DNA from: a virus
Reading direction: 5' to 3' (one strand)
Virus record (IMG/VR): IMGVR_UViG_3300030101_000994
Coordinates: 1 to 58,301 of that record
DNA length: 58,301 nucleotides
Shown: one piece after another, positions 40,874 through 49,978 of the stretch
Layout: every line of letters starts with the position of its first letter
Position numbering within the stretch: position 1 is the stretch's first letter
The notes under the pieces: model-generated
What the model was told of the DNA's origin: nothing
What the model saw: the letters and a program-made list of their open reading frames with translations, nothing else
The model's database searches: none
Program-made: the position numbers and the translations under genes

Positions 40874-41881
40874 ATGGGTTCAAAATATAAAATAGGAAAA
40901 GCTTTTTATTCAGAAATAAAAGAAAGTATTGGTGACTTAGGTAGAAGATATAGAAAAGAAACTGGTAAAAAAAGAGCTAGTATTGAGGATAAAGAGTTTA
41001 GAAAAATAATACAAGACAGAGTCAATAGAACACTTGAAGCTGATCGTTATGTAAAAAAATCCTTAAATGGTAGTACAAAAAAATATAATGAATTAATGAA
41101 AGTTAGAGATAAATTTAGTGGTGGAGGCACAATGAATAAGAAAAAGAAAAAAACAAAAGATCCTTTAGTAAAAAAATATGAAAGAATTAGAAACACAATA
41201 ATCGCTGCACCAGAGGTACAAGCGTTAGGTGAAGTCGTTAACGACTTGATTGGCATAGGAGGTTTTGATGATGGTGGTCTTAATGAAGGTATTAAATCAG
41301 TAAAAGCTAGTGAGAAACAAGCAGCTCCAGCAAGAAAAGCTGGGCAGATGCAAGCAGCTCCAGCAAGAAAAGCTGGGCAGATGCAAGCACCTCCCTCTGT
41401 AAGACCAAGTAAAAAACAACTTATACCACTAGACAAAATTAAAGGCAGAAGAAAACCTCTAGCCGATTTTAAAAGCAAAATGAAAAGAGCAAATGGTGGT
41501 TTGTTAAAAAAAGATAAAGCAAAATTGTCAAAAAAAGATAAAGCAAAACTAGCTGCATTAAAAACATATAGAAGAATAGCTCCTGCTGGTTCTGTAGCTG
41601 AAAGTGTGTATACTAAAATTACGGGAAAAAGAATACCTAGTGCATCTGATGTTTTTGGTAAACAATATAATATAAAAGGAAAACCCATTGGTAAAAATAA
41701 AATGAAAAGAGCAGAGGGTGGTTTTACGGATAATAGAAAAAAAATAGATAAGGCTCCTCCTTTTGGAGTTATTAATGCAGATGATTTTAAAGCCTTAAAA
41801 GCTATGAAAAAAAAATCAAATGGCGGATCTATTATGGTGCCAGTAAAGATGGGAAAAAATAAAATAACTAAAATAATGTAA
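40874..41881 (+). CDS. Lys-rich protein with short internal duplications, 335 aa
   Basis: Strongly basic. Contains an exact duplication of AAPARKAGQMQ (about residues 150-170), a second duplication KKDKAKLSKKDKAKL (about 214-228), and three short Gly-Gly motifs (KRANGGLL, KRAEGGFT, KSNGGSIM). Ends MVPVKMGKNKITKIM. Clear AGGAG ribosome binding site. Low complexity precludes family assignment; a virion DNA-binding role is a guess from charge and position before the portal. Confidence 0.65.
   Translation: MGSKYKIGKAFYSEIKESIGDLGRRYRKETGKKRASIEDKEFRKIIQDRVNRTLEADRYVKKSLNGSTKKYNELMKVRDKFSGGGTMNKKKKKTKDPLVKKYERIRNTIIAAPEVQALGEVVNDLIGIGGFDDGGLNEGIKSVKASEKQAAPARKAGQMQAAPARKAGQMQAPPSVRPSKKQLIPLDKIKGRRKPLADFKSKMKRANGGLLKKDKAKLSKKDKAKLAALKTYRRIAPAGSVAESVYTKITGKRIPSASDVFGKQYNIKGKPIGKNKMKRAEGGFTDNRKKIDKAPPFGVINADDFKALKAMKKKSNGGSIMVPVKMGKNKITKIM
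41318..41383 (+). repeat. Perfect tandem duplication of 33 bases
   Basis: Two identical 33-base units, 41318-41350 and 41351-41383, encoding the QAAPARKAGQM repeat; a third start (CAAGCACCTCC) follows at 41384. Perfect identity indicates a recent slippage event. Confidence 0.85.
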
Positions 41882-41885
41882 CTAT

Positions 41886-44240
41886 ATGGTTGATGCAAAT
41901 TTAAATCCTGAGATTGAAGAAGAGGAGGTTGCACCTGAAGGTTTACCTGAAGTAGAAATAGAAGAAGAGGTAGAACAAGAAGAGCAACAAGAAACACAAG
42001 ATTTTAGTGAAGAACAAGAAGCAATAGAATTTTTTTCTAATTTAGCAGAAGAATTAGACGAGAGAGTTTTATCTTCGTTAGCTAACGATCTTATAGCAGA
42101 TTATAAAAAAGATAAAGAATCCAGAAGCGATTGGGAACAAGCGTACATTAAAGGATTAGACTTACTCGGTTTTAAATACACAGAAGAAGCAGGTCCTTTT
42201 TTGGGAGCATCCTCTGTTACACATCCTTTACTAGCAGAATCTATTACACAGTTTCAAGCACAAGCCTATAAAGAATTATTACCAGCTAATGGCCCGGTAA
42301 AAACACAAGTGGTAGGAGAACGAACAGCTGAAAGAAATGAACAAGCTCAAAGAGTAAAAGAATTCATGAACTATATGTTGACAGATAAAATGGAAGAATA
42401 CACTCCTGAGTTTGATCAGATGTTATTTTATTTACCCTTAGCAGGTTCTGCATTTAAAAAAGTTTATTATGATGAAGTGATGCAAAGAGCAGTAAGTAAA
42501 TTTGTTCCTGCTGAAGATTTAATTGTTCCGTATTATGCTACTGATTTGAGAGACTGCGATAGAATTACACACATTTTAAAAATGAGTGAAAATGACATTC
42601 TAAAAAAACAACGTGCAGGATTTTATAGAGATATAGATATTTTACCATCAAGAAGTGATGATGATGAAGTGCAATCTAAATATGATTCTATTGAGGGAGT
42701 ATCTGATACACAAGATACAGATTACCAATTTAATGTTTTAGAGATGCACGTAGATTTAGATATGGATGAATATGAGGTTGAAGATTCAGAGAAAAATGTA
42801 AAGCTTCCTTACATTGTAACTATTGATGAAGGATCACAAGAAATACTTTCTATCTACAGAAATTACAATATGAACGATACCACTTACAAAAGAAAAGATT
42901 TCTTTGTTCATTTTAAGTTTTTACCAGGTTTGGGATTCTATGGGTTTGGTTTAATTCATATGATTGGTGGATTATCTAGAGCGGCAACTGCCGCATTAAG
43001 ACAATTACTTGATGCGGGTACGTTAAGTAATTTACCAGCTGGATTTAAATCAAGAGGTATGCGAGTAAGAGATGACGATCAACCTTTTCAGCCCGGGGAG
43101 TTTAGAGATGTGGATGCACCAGGTGGAAACATAAGAGATCAATTTTTACCTCTACCTTTTAAAGAGCCTAGCACTACCTTGTTTAATCTTTTAGGATTTG
43201 TAGTACAAGCTGGTCAAAGATTTGCAGCGATTGCAGATTTACAAACAGGTAATGATAAACAAAATAGAGCAGTCGGATCTACACTAGCTTTGTTAGAACG
43301 TGGTTCAAGGGTTATGAGTGCAATACACAAGCGTTGTTATTACTCTATGCGACAAGAATTTAAATTATTATCTGTAGTATTTGGAACATATTTACCACCT
43401 GTGTATCCTTATGCAGTATATGGCGGTAATCGTTTTGTTAAACTAACCGACTTTAGTCAAGAAGTAGATGTGTTACCTGTAGCAGATCCAGATGTGTTTT
43501 CTTTATCACAAAGATTTACGATGGCTCAAGCACAATTACAAATCGCATCAAGTAATCCTGCGATGCACGATATGAGAGAAGCTTATTATAGGGTGTACGA
43601 AGCACTTGGCACTAAACAAATTAATAGTTTGTTGAAACCATCTACTAAACCTAAACCTACAGATCCTGCTATTGAAAACAGTAATGCAATGAAAGGTATG
43701 CCAATACAAGCTTTTGCTGACCAAGATCATGATGCACACATAGGAGCACATATAGCTTTTATGCAAACTCGTATGGTTCAGGTAAATCCAGCTGTATATG
43801 GAGCCTTACAAGCTCATATTATGGAACACATATCTTTCAAAGCCAGAGCTTTAGTGTTATTAGACTTACAACAAGATGCAAAGTTAAGTCAGTTAGCTCA
43901 AACTGATCCAAAAAGATTTGAAATTATTACAGAATCTAAAATAGCACAAACAATTAATGAATTAACACAAGGTTTAGCAGAGTTAGAAATGGGTACAACT
44001 AAGCCAGATCCATTAGTTGCTCTCAAACAAAGAGAATTAGATCTGAGAGCTTTAGATATTCAACGTAGACAAGCAGAATTTGCTACAACAGAGCAAAGAA
44101 AAATAGACGAATTTGAAGAAAAGATTGATTTAGATAAATTAAAAAGAGAAGATCAAGAGTTTCAAGCTCAAGAACGTATTAGAGTAGCTGATGATAAGGT
44201 AGATATAGCAAGGACAAAGGCAAATGAAACAAAAAAGTAA
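41886..44240 (+). CDS. Portal protein (head-tail connector)
   Basis: 784 residues. Acidic N-terminus, then DWEQAYIKGLDLLGFKY, AGPFLGASSVTHPLLAESI and QFQAQAYKELLPANGPVKTQ, characteristic of P22-like podoviral portals with TerL-proximal wing and stem. PEFDQMLFYLPLAGSAFKKV and LPPVYPYAVYGG follow. A long helical C-terminus (residues 680-784) would form the barrel and coiled coil. Twelve copies form the DNA gate in the capsid vertex. Overlaps the next gene by 17 bases. Confidence 0.88.
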   Translation: MVDANLNPEIEEEEVAPEGLPEVEIEEEVEQEEQQETQDFSEEQEAIEFFSNLAEELDERVLSSLANDLIADYKKDKESRSDWEQAYIKGLDLLGFKYTEEAGPFLGASSVTHPLLAESITQFQAQAYKELLPANGPVKTQVVGERTAERNEQAQRVKEFMNYMLTDKMEEYTPEFDQMLFYLPLAGSAFKKVYYDEVMQRAVSKFVPAEDLIVPYYATDLRDCDRITHILKMSENDILKKQRAGFYRDIDILPSRSDDDEVQSKYDSIEGVSDTQDTDYQFNVLEMHVDLDMDEYEVEDSEKNVKLPYIVTIDEGSQEILSIYRNYNMNDTTYKRKDFFVHFKFLPGLGFYGFGLIHMIGGLSRAATAALRQLLDAGTLSNLPAGFKSRGMRVRDDDQPFQPGEFRDVDAPGGNIRDQFLPLPFKEPSTTLFNLLGFVVQAGQRFAAIADLQTGNDKQNRAVGSTLALLERGSRVMSAIHKRCYYSMRQEFKLLSVVFGTYLPPVYPYAVYGGNRFVKLTDFSQEVDVLPVADPDVFSLSQRFTMAQAQLQIASSNPAMHDMREAYYRVYEALGTKQINSLLKPSTKPKPTDPAIENSNAMKGMPIQAFADQDHDAHIGAHIAFMQTRMVQVNPAVYGALQAHIMEHISFKARALVLLDLQQDAKLSQLAQTDPKRFEIITESKIAQTINELTQGLAELEMGTTKPDPLVALKQRELDLRALDIQRRQAEFATTEQRKIDEFEEKIDLDKLKREDQEFQAQERIRVADDKVDIARTKANETKK

Positions 44241-44865
44241 AAAAAAATCTATTAATAGGTTAGAAATGTTAAAACTTGGTCAAACTTTAATGGCTAGTAA
44301 ACAGCGAAGCAATTTAGATCGTAATAAAATACCTTCTATGTCAGAATTAGTAGCAAAAATTAAAAGAAAACAACAATCTGGCAGAGGTAAATTGTTTCCT
44401 ATGCCTTATGAACAACCCCAAACAGCAAAAAACGGTAAAATTTTTAAAATACCAGATTATAAAGTAGGAAAAAACTTGTCTTTTACAGCAAAAGGAGATG
44501 TAAAAGTAAAAAAAAGAATACAACCAAGAACACAAGCTGAAGTTACATACAACGTTAAAGATAAAAAAGTAAAAAATGTTAATTTAAAAAGTGTTGTGGG
44601 CAATGGTCTGTTAAATATTTCAAAAGGTAAAGACAATACAACGTTAAATTACTCAAAAAAGCTGTTAGATGGTAATCTTAGTATTAATGTAGGAGCATCT
44701 AAAGGAAAACGCAACACATCAGTAGGTTTTGGTATAACAAAAAAATTTAAAACAGGAAATGCTGTAAATAGTAGTTGTCCTTACAGAGAAAATGGTGTAA
44801 GAACTGCTATTAAGGGTATTAAACCCGTACAGGTTAAAGGCGTTAAATTTACAGGAGTAAAATAA
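44224..44865 (+). CDS. Basic, beta-repeat protein, 213 aa
   Basis: Lys-rich N-terminus, then alternating hydrophobic and polar strands (KNLSFTAKGDVKVKKRIQPR, NTTLNYSKKLLDGNLSINVG) reminiscent of a beta-barrel or solenoid. The C-terminus RTAIKGIKPVQVKGVKFTGV resembles the end of the protein encoded at 51503 (AIRGFNFKGVR). Function unknown; sits between portal and holin. Confidence 0.65.
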   Translation: MKQKSKKKSINRLEMLKLGQTLMASKQRSNLDRNKIPSMSELVAKIKRKQQSGRGKLFPMPYEQPQTAKNGKIFKIPDYKVGKNLSFTAKGDVKVKKRIQPRTQAEVTYNVKDKKVKNVNLKSVVGNGLLNISKGKDNTTLNYSKKLLDGNLSINVGASKGKRNTSVGFGITKKFKTGNAVNSSCPYRENGVRTAIKGIKPVQVKGVKFTGVK

Positions 44866-45254
44866 TGGCACTTACTGCATTAATAGGACCAGCAACTAAA
44901 CTTATAGGAAAATTTGTAAGAGATAAAGATAAGCAAGCTCAACTTGCACACGAAATATCCACTATGGCAGAAAAACACGCACAAGAATTATCCTTACAAC
45001 AAATAGAAATTAACAAAGCAGAGGCAAAAGGCAATTGGTTTCAATCATCGTGGAGACCCCTTGTTGGTTGGATAGCCGCAATATCTTTAGGGGTAAATTA
45101 TTTAATTTCACCTATTTGTGCTGGATTTGGTATTACTATCCCACAAGCTGATATGTCTGTAATGATGCCTTTATTACTAGGTATGCTCGGTCTTGGCGGC
45201 CTTAGGTCATTTGATAAGTTGAAAAAGACGGATACTAAAATACTGAAAAAGTAA
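44865..45254 (+). CDS. Holin of the 3-TM gene-transfer-agent type
   Basis: 129 residues: N-terminal amphipathic helix and charged coiled region (EKHAQELSLQQIEINKAEAK), then FQSSWRPLVGWIAAISLG and two further membrane segments (NYLISPICAGFGI; MMPLLLGMLGLGGL). The S-x-RP-x-x-GW motif is the signature of the GTA_holin_3TM family. It would permit the M15 endolysin (50256) to reach the cell wall. The lysis genes are separated by the capsid genes. Confidence 0.85.
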   Translation: MALTALIGPATKLIGKFVRDKDKQAQLAHEISTMAEKHAQELSLQQIEINKAEAKGNWFQSSWRPLVGWIAAISLGVNYLISPICAGFGITIPQADMSVMMPLLLGMLGLGGLRSFDKLKKTDTKILKK

Positions 45255-45499
45255 TGATAAAAAAAATTCATATCAACCAACACATAATTAGACGCAATAA
45301 AAAAAATAACACGACTGAACCAGTTATTACTATTAAGACATCTAAAAATAATTATTACGCAGATGAAGTAGAGATAAAAGGCAAATGCACTGTTAAGTAT
45401 AGTCCTACTAAACCTTTATCTTGTGGAGCAAGAGTCTGGATTGAAACAAAAGATGAAGTAATTATGAACAACAGTGATTTTTTGACTAAAATTTTGTAA
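45254..45499 (+). CDS. Conserved small protein, 81 aa
   Basis: IKKIHINQHIIRRNKKNNTT, EPVITIKTSK, then PLSCGARVWIETKDEVIM. The pattern HVNQH-IR-NKK...EPVI...PLSCGARVWIET is one I recall as conserved in cyanophages and other marine phages. Function unknown. Starts on the holin stop (TAATG). Confidence 0.75.
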   Translation: MIKKIHINQHIIRRNKKNNTTEPVITIKTSKNNYYADEVEIKGKCTVKYSPTKPLSCGARVWIETKDEVIMNNSDFLTKIL

Positions 45500-45687
45500 T
45501 GTACGATATAGATACTATTCAAGTTCTACGAGCAAAAATAAGAGATAATTTAGAGAAATACAAAGAAGATGTCATCTATGGTGTAGACACAATGGAAAAC
45601 TTGCAATATGCTAGAGGTAGGATCAACGCATTAGAAACGTTGCTTCAGGATTTAAATGACCTGCAAAAGAAAGAAGAAAACTTATGA
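45499..45687 (+). CDS. Small helical protein, 62 aa
   Basis: Two helices (LRAKIRDNLEKYKEDVIYG; RINALETLLQDLNDLQKKE) with acidic composition. Common small partner upstream of scaffold genes in marine phages. Overlaps the next gene by 4 bases. Confidence 0.65.
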   Translation: MYDIDTIQVLRAKIRDNLEKYKEDVIYGVDTMENLQYARGRINALETLLQDLNDLQKKEENL

Positions 45688-46091
45688 CTACGATTAACTT
45701 AAAAAGACGAGCCGAAGTTAAGATACCAAAAACACCACAAGAAACAGAAGAATATTTAGATACGATACCAGATCCAGTAGGATATAGACTACTTGTTAGA
45801 CCTTGGACTGGTAAAGCTAAAACTGATGGTGGTATTATACTTACAGATAAAACTCAAGAAACCAGAGAGATTACTACAGTCGTGGGACTTGTGGTTAAAA
45901 TGGGAGAACTTTGTTACAAAGATAAAACTAAGTTTCCTGAAGGACCTTGGTGTAAGGAGGGACAGTTTGTAATTTACGGAAGGTATGCTGGTGCTAGATT
46001 TAAAACTAATTATGGAGAGCACCGTATTTTGAACGATGACGAAATCATTGGAACTATTAAGAAACCCGAGGACATACTCGCATTATTTTAG
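45684..46091 (+). CDS. groES: GroES-like cochaperonin
   Basis: 135 residues. VGYRLLVRPWTGKAKTDGGI and ILTDKTQETREITTVVGLVV match Cpn10 (R-x-LV-x-P-x-x-x-x-x-x-TxGGIILxD), with the mobile-loop region (residues 45-60) and YGRYAGARFK near the roof. It has about 25 additional N-terminal and some central residues relative to bacterial GroES. It likely works with host GroEL to fold the capsid protein, as T4 gp31 does. Set directly before scaffold and capsid genes. Confidence 0.82.
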   Translation: MTTINLKRRAEVKIPKTPQETEEYLDTIPDPVGYRLLVRPWTGKAKTDGGIILTDKTQETREITTVVGLVVKMGELCYKDKTKFPEGPWCKEGQFVIYGRYAGARFKTNYGEHRILNDDEIIGTIKKPEDILALF

Positions 46092-46099
46092 GAGGTAAT

Positions 46100-46987
46100 A
46101 TGGCAGAACAAGTAGAACTTGATATGGACGATGCACAAGAAAAAACAGTAGAGGTAAATGAAAAACCTAAAGTGGCTACAGAGGATACACCTACTGTTGA
46201 TTTAGGATATACAGATCATGATACAGGAACAGCTAAAGTAAAAGTAGAAGAAGAACCTAAAGATGATTTAACTGAAATATCAGGAAACGTACAAAAACGT
46301 ATAGATAAATTAACAAGAAACTGGAGAGAATCTCAAAGAAGAGAGCAAGCCGCATTAGATTATGCAAAAGGTTTACAGCAAAAATATGCAGATATAGAAA
46401 AAAATTATTCAGCTGTAGATGAAAACTATGTTAAAGAATATGATGCAAGAGTCGATGCAGAAAGAGAGCAAGTTAAAAAAAGTCTACAAGAAGCTATAGA
46501 AGCACAAGATTCTAAAAAAATTATGGAAGCTAATGATCAACTCACAAAACTTGCAGTTGAAAAAGAAAAAGCTAGGATTAAAATACAACAAAAAGAAACA
46601 CAAAAAGAAGAACAAAAAAAACAACCTACACAAGAGCAAATACAGCAACCAGCACAACCAAGTCCAAGAGCTCAGGAATGGGCAGGTGATAATGAATGGT
46701 TTGGTAAAGATAAAGCTATGACTAATGCTGCTTTTGGAATTCATGAAGATTTAATCCAAAAGGGGTTTGACGCAGAAAGCGAAGAGTATTATGCTGAAGT
46801 AGATAAGCAAATGAGGGGATATTTCCCAAATAAGTTTGTTGATGAGACAAAACCCGTTCAAACTGTTGCCTCAGCGGGCCGTAAACAGCAAGGACGTAAA
46901 ACTGTGAGACTCACTCGATCACAGGTTGCAATAGCACAGAAACTAGGAGTGCCATTAGAAGAATACGCTAAATACGTGAAAGGATAA
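46100..46987 (+). CDS. Capsid scaffolding protein
   Basis: 295 residues, acidic N-terminus, long charged helical section (GNVQKRIDKLTRNWRESQRR; REQVKKSLQEAIEAQDSKK), a Gln/Pro-rich linker (QEQIQQPAQPSPRAQ) and a basic C-terminus (QQGRKTVRLTRSQVAIAQKL). This composition and place between portal and capsid gene are typical of scaffolds whose C-terminal basic helix binds capsid protein. No homologous sequence motif beyond that. Ribosome binding site AGGAGG. Confidence 0.75.
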   Translation: MAEQVELDMDDAQEKTVEVNEKPKVATEDTPTVDLGYTDHDTGTAKVKVEEEPKDDLTEISGNVQKRIDKLTRNWRESQRREQAALDYAKGLQQKYADIEKNYSAVDENYVKEYDARVDAEREQVKKSLQEAIEAQDSKKIMEANDQLTKLAVEKEKARIKIQQKETQKEEQKKQPTQEQIQQPAQPSPRAQEWAGDNEWFGKDKAMTNAAFGIHEDLIQKGFDAESEEYYAEVDKQMRGYFPNKFVDETKPVQTVASAGRKQQGRKTVRLTRSQVAIAQKLGVPLEEYAKYVKG

Positions 46988-46989
46988 AT

Positions 46990-47460
46990 ATGACTGAAAA
47001 ATTAGATAGAACTTCACGCAGTTCAAGGGAGAAGGTAGAAACACGTAATAAACCTTGGACTCCTCCATCAAGTCTGGATGCACCCCCTGCACCAAAAGGG
47101 TTCAAGCATCGTTGGATAAGAACAGAAAGCATTGGTTTTATGGATACAGGTAATGTATCTAAAAAACTAAGAGAAGGTTGGGAATTTGTACGAGCAGAAG
47201 AAGTCAAAAACCAACTTGGCGATCACGATTATCCAGTTGTGCAACAAGGACAATATCAGGGGTTAATCGGGGTTGGTGGCCTTGTGTTGGCAAGGATACC
47301 TGAAGAAGTAGTCGAACAACGCAAAAAATATTTCGAGAATATTACAGCAGATCAAGTTAAATCCGTTGACAACGACATTCTAAGGGAGCAACGTCCTGAG
47401 ATGCCTGTCAATATTGACAGACAATCTAGGGTAAGTTTTGGTGGCTCTCGCAAAAAGTGA
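46990..47460 (+). CDS. Conserved virion-module protein, 156 aa
   Basis: Contains PPSSLDAPPAPKGFKHRWIR, RTESIGFMDTGNVSKKLREG and GGLVLARIPEEVVEQRKKYF. I recall this layout between scaffold and capsid proteins in marine phages, function unknown. Its last codons overlap the terminator stem. Confidence 0.7.
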   Translation: MTEKLDRTSRSSREKVETRNKPWTPPSSLDAPPAPKGFKHRWIRTESIGFMDTGNVSKKLREGWEFVRAEEVKNQLGDHDYPVVQQGQYQGLIGVGGLVLARIPEEVVEQRKKYFENITADQVKSVDNDILREQRPEMPVNIDRQSRVSFGGSRKK

Positions 47461-47469
47461 GAGTTTTTT
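47445..47469 (+). terminator. Intrinsic terminator before the head genes
   Basis: CTCTCGC (47445-47451), loop AAAAA, GTGAGAG (47457-47463), then TTTTTT. The stem contains one G-U pair. It overlaps the stop codon of the preceding gene and could set the ratio of scaffold to capsid mRNA. Confidence 0.65.
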
Positions 47470-47495
47470 GTTAATTATTTTTAAGGAAATAAAAT

Positions 47496-48140
47496 ATGGC
47501 TAATACTAACGTATCGTTTGGCTTGAGACCTTTATCAAGATTAGGTTCAAGTTATAACACTACAGGTACTACTGAATACAGAATAGCCTCTGACAACTCC
47601 AATAGAATTTACCAAGGGATGCCTGTAATACCTACAGCAGCAGGGGTCATTGATGATCTTCAAGCAGCAGCAGGTGGAACAGTTTCTATCTTAGGTGTTT
47701 TCTATGGTTGCGAGTATGTTTCTAGTACCACAGGAGAAAGAATTTTCTCAAACAACTGGCCTGGATCTGGAGCTGATGCAAATCATCCAGTAAAGGCTTT
47801 CATTTATGACGATCCAATGCAATTATTTGTAATAGCAGCTGATGCAGGCGGTGGCAGTTTTGATACCGAGTCTGAAATTAGAGCAGCAATATTTTTAAAT
47901 GTGCAACTAGCAAATGGAAATAGTGGTAATAACACTACTGGTATTTCTACTGCTGTCGCAGATTTAAGTACAGCTGCTGATACTGCTTCTTTTCCTCTAC
48001 GTATTGTGGGTATTCAAGAAGATCCTGAAAACTCTGACTTTACAGCAGCAGGTATTCCGTTGATCGTTCGTATTAATAATCACTTTAATGCACCGAACGG
48101 CTCTATAGTCCAAGGTACAGTTTCAAACACAGGAGTATAA
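47496..48140 (+). CDS. Putative capsid decoration/head protein
   Basis: 214 residues, Ala/Gly/Ser/Thr-rich beta protein (NVSFGLRPLSRLGSSYNT; RIASDNSNRIYQGMPVIPT). Adjacent to the major capsid gene (3 bases apart), downstream of the terminator, with AAGGAAA as binding site. The composition and place indicate a head decoration or head-stabilising protein; family name not certain. Confidence 0.65.
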   Translation: MANTNVSFGLRPLSRLGSSYNTTGTTEYRIASDNSNRIYQGMPVIPTAAGVIDDLQAAAGGTVSILGVFYGCEYVSSTTGERIFSNNWPGSGADANHPVKAFIYDDPMQLFVIAADAGGGSFDTESEIRAAIFLNVQLANGNSGNNTTGISTAVADLSTAADTASFPLRIVGIQEDPENSDFTAAGIPLIVRINNHFNAPNGSIVQGTVSNTGV

Positions 48141-48143
48141 AGC

Positions 48144-49055
48144 ATGGCAATATCTAGAACACAATTAGTTAAAGAGTTAGAACCAGGCTTGAACGCACTT
48201 TTCGGTTTGGAATATAACAGGTATGAAAACGAACATGCAGAAATATACATATCAGAAACTTCTGACAGAGCTTTTGAAGAAGAAGTAATGTTAAGTGGTT
48301 TTGGATCTGCTCCAGTTAAAGCTGAGGGTCAAGCAGTTCAATTTGATGATGCAAATGAATCTTTTACAGCAAGGTACACACATGAGACTATTGCTATGGC
48401 TTTTGCTATTACAGAAGAAGCTATTGAAGATAATTTGTATGACAGATTAGCTGGTAGGTACACAAGAGCTTTGGCTAGAAGTATGGCAAATACTAAGCAA
48501 GTAAAAGCTGCAAATGTTCTTAACAACGCATTTAACGCATCCTTTACTGGTGGTGACGGAGTTGAGTTATGTGCAACTAATCATCCGCTATTAAATGGTG
48601 GAACTTTTAGAAATGAATTAGCAACAGCTGCTGATTTGTCTGAAACATCACTAGAACAAGCATTAATTGACATTTCTGCTTTCGTTGATGAAAGAGGTTT
48701 AAAAATTTCTACTCAAGGGTTAAAATTGATAATTCCTAAAGAATTACAATTTACAGCTGAGAGAATTTTAAAATCTCCACAGAGAGTTGGTACTGCTGAT
48801 AATGACATTAATGCTATGGCTAACATGGGTATGATTCCACAAGGTTATAGAATTAATCATTTCTTAACAGATACTGATGCTTTCTTCATTATGACAGATG
48901 CTCCTAACGGTATGAAACAATTTGTTAGAGCACCTATTAAAACAGCTATCGAAGGAGATTTTGATACTGGTAATGTAAGATTCAAAGCAAGAGAGAGATA
49001 TTCATTTGGATTCTCCGATCCTAGAGGTGTTTTTGGCTCACCTGGTGCTGCTTAA
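48144..49055 (+). CDS. Major capsid protein (HK97-like)
   Basis: 303 residues. ISRTQLVKELEPGLNALFGL, YTHETIAMAFAITEEAIED, DRLAGRYTRALARSMANTKQ and FTGGDGVELCATNHPLLNGG match the Mu gpT-like / HK97-fold capsid group of marine phages. SLEQALIDISAFVDERGLKI and FKARERYSFGFSDPRGVFG give the spine helix and the A-domain end. The most likely building block of the head. Followed by its own terminator. Confidence 0.88.
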   Translation: MAISRTQLVKELEPGLNALFGLEYNRYENEHAEIYISETSDRAFEEEVMLSGFGSAPVKAEGQAVQFDDANESFTARYTHETIAMAFAITEEAIEDNLYDRLAGRYTRALARSMANTKQVKAANVLNNAFNASFTGGDGVELCATNHPLLNGGTFRNELATAADLSETSLEQALIDISAFVDERGLKISTQGLKLIIPKELQFTAERILKSPQRVGTADNDINAMANMGMIPQGYRINHFLTDTDAFFIMTDAPNGMKQFVRAPIKTAIEGDFDTGNVRFKARERYSFGFSDPRGVFGSPGAA

Positions 49056-49079
49056 AAATCTCTAACGATAAACTAAAAG

Positions 49080-49107
49080 AGGGGACTTACATTGTCCCCT
49101 TTTTTTA
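49080..49107 (+). terminator. Intrinsic terminator after the capsid gene
   Basis: AGGGGAC (49080-49086), loop TTACATT, GTCCCCT (49094-49100), T-run to 49107. Strong GC-rich stem; ends the capsid transcript. Confidence 0.8.
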
Positions 49108-49195
49108 TGTATACTGTAATTACCAAGATTAATAATGGATATAGACTGGCTTGGCAGATACCCTAGAAAACTATATCTACAACTAGGAGAAAATT

Positions 49196-49657
49196 ATGGG
49201 AACAACTACTTTTTCAGGTCCTATTAAAGCAGGAACAATTAAAGAAACAACTGGTACTACAATAGGTACAGATATTAAAAATACTGGACAGGTTGTAATG
49301 GTGCAAACATTTGCAGTTAGTTTAGCAGCTGGAGCTGTTGCAGCAGCAGTGCAAGATGTTGTGATACCAGCAAATTCACAAATAATTGATTGTGTTATCG
49401 ATGTAATAACAGCAGCAAATACTGGCACTAACATAAGTGTGGGTGATACTGTTGGAGGTGCCGCTACACTTGTAAATACGTTTGGTATAGGAACTACAGC
49501 TGGTAGAAAATATCCAACAACTGAATCAGGCGGAGCTTTAGCTTGGGAAGATGTGGGTACTTCAGATATAAGATTAACTTTTACATCTTCTGCTACAACA
49601 AACGCAGGTGAAGTAAGAGTATCTGTTTTATATCAACAAAACACTAACTTAGCATAA
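49196..49657 (+). CDS. Putative virion structural protein, 153 aa
   Basis: Thr/Gly/Ala-rich beta protein (FSGPIKAGTIKETTGTTIGT; VIPANSQIIDCVIDVITAAN; LAWEDVGTSDIRLTFTSSA). The pattern of a beta-sandwich with aliphatic strands suggests a head or tail surface protein. AGGAG ribosome binding site. It follows the capsid terminator, so a promoter within 49108-49190 is expected; TTGGCA...TATATC (49151-49177) with a 15-base spacer is the only weak match. Confidence 0.65.
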   Translation: MGTTTFSGPIKAGTIKETTGTTIGTDIKNTGQVVMVQTFAVSLAAGAVAAAVQDVVIPANSQIIDCVIDVITAANTGTNISVGDTVGGAATLVNTFGIGTTAGRKYPTTESGGALAWEDVGTSDIRLTFTSSATTNAGEVRVSVLYQQNTNLA

Positions 49658-49669
49658 TAGAGGTAAACA

Positions 49670-49978
49670 ATGAACTCAGATATAGGAGCAAAAACGCTTA
49701 CCTCGACTGGTTCAATTCAGTCAGGTAGAACAAGGTTGCTATCTATTTATTATGTTGGTCATGCGTCAGCTGGAAGTTTAACGTTTAAAGATGGTGGGGG
49801 TAGTGGTACTCAAAAGCTAGTTATTGCTACACCTGCTGGAAGTGCAGCTGATCAATATCAAGTTGATATGCCTTTAGATGGTTTACTTTTTAAAACTGAT
49901 ATGCACTTGACTATTAGCAACGTAACCTCTGTTACTGTTTTTGTAACACCGATTACTGCTGATACTGATAATGGCTAG
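49670..49978 (+). CDS. Putative virion structural protein, 102 aa
   Basis: Beta-rich small protein (SIQSGRTRLLSIYYVGHASA; DMHLTISNVTSVTVFVTPI). Pairs with the preceding protein. Overlaps the next gene by 8 bases. Similar small jelly-roll proteins are common after capsid genes in marine phages. Confidence 0.65.
   Translation: MNSDIGAKTLTSTGSIQSGRTRLLSIYYVGHASAGSLTFKDGGGSGTQKLVIATPAGSAADQYQVDMPLDGLLFKTDMHLTISNVTSVTVFVTPITADTDNG

Noticed and set aside
41047-41997. A 316-codon minus-strand open frame opposite the Lys-rich gene and the portal start
   Set aside because: Its hydrophobic Leu/Phe/Pro composition is the reverse image of Lys/Glu-rich codons on the coding strand; no ribosome binding site, and it opposes two well-supported genes.
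49135-49227. A 30-codon frame MDIDWLGRYPRKL... before the structural gene at 49196
   Set aside because: It overlaps the ribosome binding site and start of the next gene in another frame and shows no family resemblance.
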